Source: Phalacrocorax aristotelis (taxonomy: Eukaryota > Chordata > Aves > Suliformes > Phalacrocoracidae). Taken from it: a stretch of DNA of 64,000 nucleotides. Below, piece after piece: positions 46,701 to 57,122 of the stretch (within the stretch, counting starts at the first letter, position 1; every line of letters begins with the position of its first letter). The DNA lies in contig NC_134283.1 of NCBI RefSeq assembly GCF_949628215.1, forward strand, positions 31,102,975-31,166,974. Reading direction: 5' to 3'. The notes beneath the pieces were generated by a model that made no database searches, was not told the DNA's origin, and worked only from the letters and a program-made list of their open reading frames with translations. A program made the translations under genes and the position numbers.

Positions 46701-49700
46701 TGGGGAATTAATGAATACTGAACCCTCCCCCCCCGCCCCCAGCAGAAAATGCACCCCTTGGGATGCACAGCAGGAAGGAAGGGAATTGTTTTGGGTTTTG
46801 TTTTGCCCTCATTGAACTTGATGGTGTTGAAAATAACTGTGGTGAAGTGGCAATGATGGGAGCTTAGCTCTTCCCCAGCAAAACCGTCTGGGGAGAAACC
46901 ATGGTAGGAGATTTCAACTGTAAAGGGGAATATTTTGGAAAGCTTAGGCTTGTGGAAGCAGTGATTTTTGCAGGTCAGGACTGTGGTGAAGGCTATGGTA
47001 GTGCAACACATCCTCCAGAGTTGATCCTGTCTGCTCTCCGTGGGTTGTATGTCTCAGGGTGGGTTTGACTGGCATGGTAGGACAACATATGTGCATTGAG
47101 GTCTTGGTCCTGGGGAGGTGCAAGCATTTCTGCTGGCACCAAGGTCTGGGTTGCTGTGATCATACACAGTCCAGGTCCAGGCCATGTAGTTACAAGGCAG
47201 TGCTGTTCAGGTACCAAAGGGGATGAGACCTGAGTGGGTGGCTGGAATGGGAGATGGCAGGTGGGGCAGTGCCTGGAGGGGACATGGGCACTTCACTGGA
47301 TGTCCCTGGATAGCTCTGCCAAGGTCTAAGGTGAGTGGCAGAGCTAAATAAACAGTTGGGTGATACTAGTCCAGCTTATTCCTATGTTTCTTCCAGTAAA
47401 AAAAAAAAAGAAATTAAAAAAAAATTAGTGCAGTAGTAGATGGGAATGTTGTACATTTTGTACATTTTGGAAAAGCAGGTGCTGAACATAGGAACAAATT
47501 CGGAGCCCTGAAACCCAGTCTATCCAACTTCTGTCTGGCACGCTTGACGGCTATGGCATTAACGCTTGCAACTTCCTGCAGCCCAGGCTGCACTTAGATG
47601 CTTCATGGAAGCCTGAGGTGACCTCATGAAACTGCCATGGAAATTTAATGTGTTTCAGTAAGTAAGGGAGGAATCTGTTTGTTGAGCTGTTTGGTTTTAA
47701 TTTAATACCCTCTATTTTTTTCCCTACTAATCTTTTGGAAACTCCCATTCATATTATTCAGGAATCATTCAGGAATATTCAGGAATCAGGAATCAACTAT
47801 TTCCTAAAAATATAGTTTCACTAAGATGTGGTTGGATTTTTTAAAATGGAAAAGCAGTGGATCTTGTGGGACAGAGTTTTAACACTTGAGCAAAGCTAAA
47901 CTGCTTTTCACCCATGTGGTCCTAAGTCTTCCTGCATCAGTGTCTCTTCCTGAGAAAAAATCATGTGGATAAATGACAACTTCGGGTGAGGATTGCTGAG
48001 ATTGCCTTAAACTAGTTTCACAGATGTACTACAAGACCACAGGGCTGGACATTTTAAAGCTCTGTCGTGACCTTGTGTCCCAGTTTGGGAACCCCAGGAA
48101 GGACAACCAGAGTTACTTGACAAATGCACATTTCAGCATGTCCACTTGCTACATGGAGGATCTCCATTTTCCCCTTGAGACCTCAGTCCACTGACAGTCA
48201 GCCAACAGTTGGAGCTGCAGAACCAAGCACCTGCAGATCCCTTTGGGTATGGGGGGACTTGCAGTGACCCTTCAAAATCACCCTGGGAAAGATGAGGCGC
48301 CAAAGCTGGAGTGGTCACATCTGCGTGGCGTCGGGTGGCTTCGGATTGGACCTTCTGACCTCCCTTGCAAGCCCTGGGCAGCAGCTTTGGAAGGCAACGT
48401 TTTGCCAGTTGCAGTGGAAGTCAGAAGGACCACCCAGTTCTGATAAGGGCAATTTAGAAAGGAAGGGGAAGATTGTGAAAAGAGGGGCAAAGGGGCACAA
48501 AGGGAAGGAAAAAACCCCCCACCACTGAACAAAATGAAGATCAAGACCGCTGTTAAACACACTGCCTGCGAGGGAGGTCTCCACCGTGCCTTTTCTAATC
48601 TAGAGCCAGCAAGGATTGTATTAACAGCTTCAACGCAATGGAACAAATTAATCCCTGATGTAATTGAAATCGGTGAGGTCTCACAATAGGTGAGTTTGAC
48701 CCAGTGGGATAGAAATAGAACAAGTATTGGAATGAAGGAGTGAAATGAAGTCACACTGTTCAGCCATTGGTATTTCATTCCTAGAAACAAAGGCCAGACA
48801 AATGCAGAGAATACATGGCTCTGCTGGGCATGGTTGAAAGCTGCTCAATAATATCAAGCTTTGAAGGGATATTTCTGTGTGGAGAGGAAGTATATAGCAG
48901 AGATATAACAAGCATTAAAAAGAAAGAGAGACAAAGAAAGAAAGGAAGAAAGAAAAAGCCCTGCTTGCTTGTTGCCTAATTGATAGCTGTGGTAAAATAA
49001 TACCAGCCCTGAATTTAAAAACAAAAAGGTATATCACAGCTGGAGAAAAATAAGAAAAAGAATTAAGGTCTGAATTGTATTTCCAGAGATTCAAAACTGT
49101 CAAGAGCTTGTGGCGAGAGGTGGCATCCTGCAGATACCCCTGCAGCCGAGATGCATGGGATTGGTTTGCTTTGATTAGCACAGGTAGCAGGAACTGGTCC
49201 CTTGGGAAAAGAGATGCCTTTTGGTGCAGGGAGGTGGCTCAGTCTTGGCCCCTTTGGTGCTGCTGCACCATGGCATGACACAGACTCCTATAGGGGGGAA
49301 GGTGGACACTGGAGGGTTGGGCTCCCTCTTACAGGCTGCTGAGCTGCTGTTGCTCATGGTAATTAAAGTGACTTAGGGGCTGCAGCCAGTGACCTGGTTC
49401 TGAATTGCTGAGAATGGGCAGATGCAGGTGGAGATGTGGAGGATGGAGGTGTTGGAGTCTGTTTAAGAGAACTCCATTGCAGCGCTTCAGCAGCACTCTT
49501 GTGCTGGGCTTTGCACTGGCAGGCAGCACTGGCTGGAGGCACCTTCCCTTCCTCTGATTGCACAGCTGCTGTTTTAAAAGTCATTAATCAAGGCTGAAAC
49601 CTTGCTCTTCCCCGGACTGAACCATTTCCCAGGGTAGAACAAGTTTAAAATGTCACCAGCTCACAAATGATGCATTTTCACAGTTCTGGCTAAGGCTCGC

Positions 49701-52700
49701 TCCATCATCAAAAGGAGAAATTTGGTTTTCTCGAAGGCGGCGTAATCTTTCTCTAGAAAATGGCCAAACACTAACTGATGAGCCATAAAATATTTGTTTC
49801 CTCAAACTCAAGTTCCAGTTTTTTGGCACTCCATCCCACCTTCCTCATGGTTTCATACCAGGCTCAGTAACACTGTTGTCTGCCATCCAAGGTAGATGGG
49901 CATGTTGCTTTAGAGGAGCTGGATGGCAGTGGTACATGGCTTGGAAAGCGGGCAGGATCTCAGGGAGATGCTTGGGAGTTTGGCTGAGCGATAGCCCTAT
50001 TTCTCAGGGGCTCTGTGTTTCAGAGAGCATAAAGGTCTGACTCAGCCCAAGGAGATTTAATATGTGGCCTCTCTGAAAGTGGCAGGCAGCTCTCCAGAGA
50101 AAAGGAGGCTCTGCTTGCAGAGCAGCTTTTGGATCCAAGTATATGTCACCTCGCTGAGCTGTATGTCCCCTCTTCCAAGCCCTGGAAATGTCTTCTCTTT
50201 GGGTCTTGTTTAACATTTCTGAAATCCAAAGGGATGGGCAGGCTCGACCCCCTCATCACCCTGTTTCCTTCTCCTTTCTAGCTCCATCCCTACATCCACT
50301 TCACTTAAAGTGCATTAAACGAAGAGCAAACATCATTGAATTTCATGTACTGCAGCAACTTGAAAGTGCTCAATTCAAGGAAATGAGGGGCTCAATTTCA
50401 AAGCATATCTCTGCAGGAGCAGGACGAGCTCTGGGTTTCTCCCCATGATGGGACGATGTCTCCTGCCTGGGCCCATGCCAATGGAGGGCTCGGCACCCAT
50501 CCTTGGTGCAGACAGGAGCTCCTCTGTGATGAGGGCAGGCACAGGAGGGGAGGTGGAGGTGGTCTTGTGCTTGGCTTTCTTCCTTTCTTAGCATTGTGAA
50601 ATGGAGGTTGGGAAGAGAGCAGAGAAGGGGAATAGCCTGAATGCATAGCAAGGAGAAGCACAAAGGGGGAAAGTATTTTTCAGGCTGAAGGACACTGTTG
50701 GTACAAGCATAAACAGATGTAAATATATGAGGTAGAAAATTAAGGCAGAGAATATTAGGGAAGTGTTTCAGTTTCTGAAACAGCCTTCTAAGGAAGCAAA
50801 GACAAATGATGGTTCATGACTCAATTTATGAACAAGCTATAGAGTAGTACAGCTCTTGTGGAGTGAGATCTTTTGGCATCTGGGTTTTAAATAGGACATT
50901 CATGCTTGTCAAATGAAATATTTTTTCCCCACCCCCCAAAAAAATCAAAAAGCTTTTCGAGTGAAATACTTTGTAAACACCATTGGTGGAGTCTTTTCTG
51001 GAGTCTCACCCCTCCATCATTTTGAACAACCACTTCCATGGTACTGTGTTGCCCTTTCTCATGGTGCATCCTGTAGGTTACACAATCTTCATCCAAGGTG
51101 GCAACTCCCAAGACTGAGAGTGCAACTTAGCTTTTTGGATATTTATTTTTCAAGGAAAAAATATTTTTCTTTTGATAGCAGGAAGAAATAAACACCCAAA
51201 CAAAGGTCTAAATTCTATTATTTTGAAAGGCTTAGGTATATTTGTGCAATTCTGGCACTGTCACACCATAACCTCTCTCCCGTTGGATGCACGGAGATTG
51301 ACTCTGAAGTGCTCTCTCCCTTTGCTCTGGGTTCCTGCTGCTCATCTGAGTATGGAGCTGCTTTGTTTTAGATGAATTTCCAGATATGCTCCTAAACCCA
51401 AAGCAGTGCACATGTCAAAGCAGTGCACACCCACTTCTGTCTGGCTTCGAACTAGCTCTGTAACCTGAAGGTAACGATATCTTGATGACGGATGGACTTT
51501 GCAGTTAAAAGGAGGAAAAAGCATCAAATAAGGAGTGCATTGTGTTTCACTGTATGTCGAGGATGGCTGTCATGGTGAGCTTGCAAATCCTGCTGTAATT
51601 GGCATAGAGGAATTCTGCCAAAGTCATAGAAGCAAAGTGGTTTGTTACTTGCCTTTGCGGACTTGCGCGAGATCTGTCTTGGATATCCTCTTGTTGACCT
51701 TATTGAGTTAACTTTCATGTGTTTAGAAGGTCATGGAGAAAATCATTAATATTAGGTTGATTTGATGGCTGAAAGGTAATAAGTATTTCCTGCTTATCAG
51801 ATGGGGTTTGAAAGGACTTTGAATAGCTTGATTTGTTTATCTTTTGCAGTCGGTATGGCCTTTAGCAAGAGGGATTTTGTATTCCTAGTTCAGTTTGGGG
51901 AATGACATGTGGTTTGCTCTCCCCTGAGGCTTGGAGGCTCCGTAGGATAAAAAGCAAAAAATCAGGAAATCCTGAAGTCCAGCTCCCAGCTAACTTGGCC
52001 ATGCTGTGGGCCTTGGACATCTCATGCTGTAACGCTTTATGACATGAACAGTAACAGATTAACATCCCCTTTACTGGAAAGCTCAAAATAGAAAATTCAA
52101 AGCGCATAGAGGTTGGTTGGATGGAAAGCCAAATCCCATAAACATGGCTTGGCACTGTGAGGGGTTTCATTGACCTTGGTGAGGCTGTGATTTCTTTCCG
52201 TTCCATTCACAATAAGGCATCAGTGTTTGCAGAGATGTGACACAAGCTTGTGTAGGACTAATATTGCAGTGCTGCTGTCAGAGGCTTTTGCCCTTCTTGA
52301 GTGTTTCTTGGATTACTTAATGGTGAAACCTTAGGCTGCATCAGCAAAGTGATCTTACAGTCGCCCTCCATCTGGGATTTAACAAATAGGAGAGTCATTC
52401 TTTAAGTTGAAGGATCATTGTAAAGCCATTTAAAATGAAATCCACTCATTGTTTGAGAATCATTCGGCAAAAAAGCACTCAATCTCCCAGCTTGGGTTGT
52501 TTGAAGACAGATGTTGTTTCTGGTTTCTGTGGCTGTTTGGAAAGGAGGTAGGACTACATGCACCCACCCTGAATGATTGGGCAAGTACAACAGAGAGGAG
52601 GGACAGCTGCTTCTTTTCAGGAGTGAGGCACTTCTGATGCATCAGTTGCTTGAGGTGATGGGTTTTTGTAAAAGAAACACTGTTTATTCCCTTGCATAAG

Positions 52701-55700
52701 CTCTGTATTGCCAACCGTATTTATAGGATGCCTTTGTAGCTGTATATTATCACTGAAAGATGTAGAGACGAACAAGAAATGGATGAGGAACTGATTGAAA
52801 AGAAGAAGAGAGGAAGAATCAAAATGAAACCAAATTTGATGCTCTGTTTTGATGACTGGGATTTTGCAGACTATAAACTGTTGGCAAAGAATGAGGTGAA
52901 GTTACATGAAACCCGCTATCCTGAGATGCCGAAGTTGTCCTTCAAAGACAGTGGCCCATACAAGTTGGATGTATTTGCAAAAGAGACCACAATACAACCC
53001 CAAATCTCACCAAAATGCTGGAGGAGACAAAGGAATACAGCAAATCCTTTTCCTGTCCCTAGAGATTGTCCCACAGGGCATGTTGCTGGTCAGAAGCTAG
53101 AAGGTACAAGCAGCCATTCATTTCAGGGACCTGTTGTGCTTAACTCTGGATCCAGAGTCTGTAGGTTTTGCTACCTACAGCATGGATGCGAAGATGATCA
53201 GATTGAAAGGCCAGAAAAAAAGGTGGTAATTTTGTGTATTGTGTTTTTACATACAGTAATCACATTTTAGTAATTAAAAAAAAGAGAAGACTATTTCCTT
53301 TTGCTTTGGTGAACAGAAGTGGAAGCCCTTAATTTTTCAAGTGGGGCTGGAACTGAAAGACATTTCTGCATTCATTTTTGTGTGGTTGTGATTGTTACAG
53401 AAATGTATTTGGGGGGTGGATGGACTTGGTTTTAATTGACCTTCTTGAGTGAGTGTTGATGATCAGTTACCAAAAGAGGCATATGTTACTAATTTTTTTG
53501 AGATATGTGAAAGAGTCTCTCTCTTATGGTATATATAAATTAACTTTCTTATCTCAGTAAAGTTAGCTGCTTAAGGGACTGTACTCTTTAGGGCAGGGGT
53601 ACTGTGAGAATGGATTTCAGCAATGATCAAATACGTTTTTATCTCACAAAATCACCACTGCATGAAATTTTGTTTTAGCGTATTGATACTCTCTGCTGAG
53701 GGCCAGATGCAGCCGAGGCTGGCACAGCTAATTCACCTTGGCCACACTCCAGCAGAGCATCCTGTTTCAACAGAGTGGTTAAGTGTGTGCTTATCTTTAA
53801 GCAGGCAGCTAAATCCTGGTGGTTTCACTGCTGCTCTGGATCACGGCTTCTTGACCAAGGGGATAGGTCAGCTGCAAGGAGAACCTGTAGCACTTTTCTC
53901 CTACAGGATTTCTTTCCCTGGGTTAGAGCTGGGCCTGTTACTCGAGAAGTGATGGAGGGACACATGCTTGGGCTGACTTTATTTCAGAGGTTGGTGCCCC
54001 CTGCTGATCCCCATGCCAGGCTACCACTGGGCTCAGACAAGGTGTTGGGGTTGTGGGTGATGCCAGCCAGGTGCTCGTCTGGGGGAGGAGGAGACAACAT
54101 CCCTCTGGACTGCAGTGTGCCCTTCTTGTGAAGGGAGGAGATACTTAATTAGCTGATCGTGGGCAGGAGAACTGTGACAAGCAAGCGCAGGCGGGTTTGT
54201 GCCATGATCGGAGCTGACCACAGCGTAGGATGGTTCCACGGGTGCTCCAGAGCCCACCTGGGCATTGCGGCTGTGGGCTGGGGCCTCTGTGGTGTAAGTG
54301 CTTGAGAGACTATTGAAAGAGAGAATTAAAAGACATGTTTGGGAAAACAGATTGACTTTTTCTGTTTGAAGTTTCCAAGAAAGCAAAGCAACTTGCTCTT
54401 CCCCCCCGATTCAGATCCCACCTGTTTTGTTTTTTTCCCTAGAAAAATGTGAAATTCATTAACATATGGTGAAAGCAATGTAGTGACGTCATCTTGATTT
54501 AAAATCTGTTTTAAATCTTAAAATGATTAGCCAGAATCTTAACTGCAAGTAGCCTTGCTTTTTTGGGTATGAGGCAGTCTGTCAACATTACTTGAGCATC
54601 TCCGGTTTTAGTAGTTTAGCGTCCTTTGCAACAATATCATTTGAAAAGAAAGCAAGAAGGGATATAGGAAGAAAAAAATGAATTAATATTATTCATGTCA
54701 AAAGCCAAGTCCTGCTTGCTGTGCTTAGACGTAGCTGTGGTGTCTTGGGAGAGGAGAGTGAGCAGAGCCTGGATCAGTGATGGCAATGAGCTCCATCAGC
54801 ATCCCATAGTGCTCTCCTGGCAGGTGCCATTGCTGCTTCTCCTCTTGTGTCCTTAGCTTTGGGTCGTGGCTTCTTACTGCGCTGTTTTCTGAGAATGGGA
54901 AATACTGCTACGATTAATTGTGTAAGTCTTGTCTGTCACCTCTGTCATCACCTTGAATGTCTGTTTAGACCCAGAGTTGCCCTGAATCTCCTTTTGCTTG
55001 GCCTGTGCATTTAGCTTCTGCAGTTTCCTCCTGACTTCAGACAGTAAAATAAGAGAGTTAAATTGCTTTCTCTCCTAGGACTTGGGATTCAAATAGCATA
55101 ATCCCAGCATTTAATAAGGGCAGCAAAGGTGATCCCACAACATCCCTGTGAACCTCATTGCTGTTGCTACTGTGTTGAATATAATGTTTTTGTTTGGGTT
55201 GCTTAGTGAAGGTCTGGTGCTAAGCAGCACTGCCTGCCTGAAGTTTTCCTTCTGTTGCTGATCTGTGTGTCTACTTCATAATTGGAAACACTAAAAAGTT
55301 CTTTTGAGGTTTTGACTTTCAGGGAGTATTTGGCTTCAAAATATTTGCTGGTGTGGAATGACATATGCAGGAGGGCTGTTTTGCATGTTGTGGCCACTTG
55401 CTCTTATGTGTTTTAGCCTGGAATGGACCTGAACGAGGATTTATTGACCCTTATTCATTTGCATTGCTGGCTCCATCCCCACACCAATATATCAGGACAC
55501 TGTTGCTTGCAGGCTGGGAGGACAAGCGGGCTGTAGTGAGAATGTGTTATGAGAAGTAGTAACCCCACTAGAAGTAAATGTCGTTCCTCTACCAGTCCCA
55601 AACCTAGGCATCATTAAATTCCTATATGATTCTTACTTTGTGGTGGAGTTTGTCTCTTACATGCAAGTGGTACGTGGCATTAGAGCTCACCAACAAAGTG

Positions 55701-57122
55701 TAGACTTCGAATGGTCTTTTTTGCAGTCAAATTAAAAATTGCTTACTGTGCAGTGGTTTCATGTGTATGCCACTTGAAAATCTTTTGCTTTTGGTTTCTG
55801 TGAAGGGAGTCTGCCACCAAAATACTGTCCATCTGTGAATTTGGAGTGGGCAGTGTGGTTGTTGTGGTGAAAACACTCTCGGGGAGAGAACATGGAGTGA
55901 TTTCTGGGCTTTAGTATCATTTGAGTGTGAAGTGCTTTTGGGTACATGCTGCCCAGCCTCCCCTTTGGGAGGGCATCTTGAAAACATCTGGGTTGTCTGG
56001 TCCTCTGACCTTGGGCAAGGCGGGATGACTCTCTGGAAGCAAAAACCAGAATCCTGTTTCAGTGTGTCTTAGGAACAGTTAAGATAAGAAACAATATCTC
56101 CAGAAAAGGGCAGATGTGTTAGAAGGTTTCTGGTAGCATTTCAAGGCTGTAGTGAATTAAGGTTAGTTTAATCCACTGGCCAGAAAAAACAGATGAAGTG
56201 GCTCAAGCAATCAGACCTCTGCTGATAATGGCCTCATGGCTGGACATGCTGGTTTGGCTCTTGCTCGTCCTCATGATCTCTCCCCAAGCTATGGTCCTGC
56301 TGAGGCAGACAGAGGTGCATCCGTAGATGGTGACCAATGAGTTGGCTTCACTAAAAAGCAGAGCTGGCAAAAAAGTTAGGCTGAAAAGTGCCTGTGTACA
56401 AATCACACTTTTATAGTAGTAGATTTTATGTGTGTGCGAAGCTAGTGTCCAGTCTGCTAATGTCAGCATAAATAGTTTTTTCCCTTGACTTCTTCGTTGC
56501 AGTTAATCTGGGGAATCAGTGCAGCTGCTGAAGGTGAAGCACAAATTCTCTGCAATGGAGATGTTCATTCTCTTTCTCCCCTATGTGTCCACGTAGCCTG
56601 GTAGAAGTTATGCATATGCAAAGGAGAGGCTAATTTGTGGCCAGCATGGCTGACCAGGATTAAATCAAAGCAGGACCGAGTAGAAGTTTCTACTCAAAAA
56701 ACCCCCACAGTTTGATTGTAAAAACCCAGGTTTGGTTTATTGTTGAGAGCCAGCTCTGGCTAGAATTACATGTTGAGTGCCTGATACCATGGCCACAGCT
56801 GTCAAGTGAAGGGCAGCCAAATCCGAGTCCTCTTGCGCCACGTGCCCATTGGCAGGTTAGTGTGCAGTCTTTCTGTTCAGGATGCTTGTTTTGTTTCATG
56901 GTCTGTTCTGTTCTTTCCCCCTGCTCCCCGTCCGCTCTCAGATGTTTGCTGCTGAGGAGAATGTAGATTTTCGGATACACGTGGAGAACCAGACACGAGC
57001 GAGGGATGACGTGAGCAGGAAGCAGCTTCGGCTCTATCAGCTCTACAGCAGGACAAGTGGGAAACACATCCAAGTGCTTGGTAGGAGGATCAGTGCCAAA
57101 GGAGAAGATGGAGATAAATATG
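28672..57122 (+). CDS. FGF18: Fibroblast growth factor 18, 5' part (3 exons; rest beyond window)
   Basis: The exons are 28672-28703, 28952-28988 and 56942-57122, totalling 250 nt (83 codons and one base of codon 84). FGF18 is a secreted ligand of the FGF8/17/18 subfamily that signals through FGFR3c/FGFR2c with heparan sulfate in skeletal, lung and midbrain development. The protein starts MYSLLSACTCLCLHFLLLCF, a hydrophobic signal peptide. It continues with AEENVDF, the N-glycosylation sequon NQT at 39-41, the N-terminal helix region RKQLRLYQLYSR, and the first beta-trefoil strand region with GKHIQVLGRRIS. Human FGF18 is 207 residues, so the rest of the trefoil and the basic C terminus are missing here because the window ends. 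No frame break was seen. Identity is very secure. Confidence 0.97.
28704..28951 (+). other. FGF18: FGF18 intron 1 (248 bp)
   Basis: A short GT-AG intron with donor gtaagg and acceptor ctcttctccag preceded by a T-rich tract. It is AT-rich in contrast to the CpG island before it. No other feature was seen. Confidence 0.9.
28952..28988 (+). CDS. FGF18: FGF18 coding exon 2, a 37-nt small exon
   Basis: This exon encodes the hydrophobic core of the signal peptide, LCLHFLLLCFQVQ, from the last base of codon 11 to codon 23. It starts after ctccag at 28951 and ends CAG before donor gtacgt at 28989. The frame and residues match human FGF18 exactly in this segment. Confidence 0.95.
30760..31060. promoter_or_regulatory. 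Candidate conserved noncoding block
   Basis: This is an AT-rich stretch about 2 kb into FGF18 intron 2, with TAAT/ATTA cores and Hox/Cdx-type TTTAT motifs (around 30811 and 30954), set between GC-richer segments. Composition resembles vertebrate developmental enhancers. This is inference only. Confidence 0.3.
39010..39065. repeat. Tandem duplication of a 28-bp unit
   Basis: Two adjacent 28-base copies (39010-39037 and 39038-39065), each running from AGGAGCTA to GACCAAAC, differ at only two positions (both C/T). Probably a recent local duplication in FGF18 intron 2. Confidence 0.85.
39470..40090. promoter_or_regulatory. Candidate enhancer block with paired GATA sites
   Basis: This AT-rich segment has TTAATTAA-type homeodomain sites near 39559 and two adjacent AGATAA motifs at 39599-39604 and 39605-39610. 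It sits in FGF18 intron 2 among GC-richer DNA. Enhancer function is inferred from composition and motifs. Confidence 0.3.
41860..42200. promoter_or_regulatory. Candidate conserved noncoding block
   Basis: This block carries several TTTATTG/TTATAAA-like motifs suited to posterior Hox or Cdx proteins and GATAAT repeats near 41936 and 41970. The inference is weak. Confidence 0.25.
47756..47793. repeat. Short tandem repeat of ATTCAGGAAT
   Basis: Three copies of ATTCAGGAAT (47756, 47767 and 47777), with one spacer base after the first, are followed by a partial CAGGAAT. This is a micro-repeat in FGF18 intron 2. Each unit contains a TTCNNGAA-like half of a STAT site. Confidence 0.8.
52779..53270 (+). 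other. Unexplained 163-codon open frame in FGF18 intron 2
   Basis: The frame opens at an ATG preceded by an in-frame TAG at 52737-52739 and closes with TAG at 53268. The predicted product begins MDEELIEKKKRGRIKMK, then has an acidic-aromatic segment FDDWDFADY. It is charged and protein-like for the first 90 residues. The end is hydrophobic. An A-rich stretch follows the stop (53273-53284). I do not recognise it. It could be a decayed retrocopy, an unannotated exon or chance; other frames of 160-173 codons in this window look like chance. Confidence 0.15.
53995..54007 (-). promoter_or_regulatory. CTCF-like core motif
   Basis: The minus strand reads TCAGCAGGGGGCA, matching 12 of 13 positions of the CTCF core CCASYAGRKGGCA. 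It lies in FGF18 intron 2 and has the same orientation as the motif in NPM1 intron 7. Confidence 0.3.
54430..54700. promoter_or_regulatory. Candidate enhancer block with full CRE
   Basis: This AT-rich block contains a perfect palindromic cAMP-response element TGACGTCA at 54484-54491, a rare sequence because CpG is depleted. Flanking ATTA/TAAT cores lie at 54459 and 54526. It sits about 2.3 kb upstream of FGF18 exon 3. Enhancer role is inference. Confidence 0.35.
56942..57122 (+). CDS. FGF18: FGF18 coding exon 3
   Basis: This exon encodes residues 24-83, from MFAAEENVDFRIHVENQTRA to ISAKGEDGDKY, plus the first base of codon 84 (Ala by family). Human has VLVAEEN where this has MFAAEEN. The acceptor is tccgctctcag and the donor gtaaga at 57123. 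The next exon should begin with the remaining two bases of the Ala codon and then QLLVETD; it was not found in the window. Confidence 0.97.

Larger units (their letters stand above)
28989..56941 (+). other. FGF18: FGF18 intron 2 (28 kb)
   Basis: A GT-AG intron with donor gtacgt and acceptor tccgctctcag. It has no recognisable gene on either strand. It contains several AT-rich enhancer-like blocks listed separately, a 28-bp tandem repeat at 39010, a short repeat at 47756, A-runs at about 35078-35088 and 47398-47426, and an unexplained open frame at 52779-53270. Many other open frames of 60-170 codons look like chance. Long introns rich in regulatory DNA are common in developmental FGF genes. 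Confidence 0.8.
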
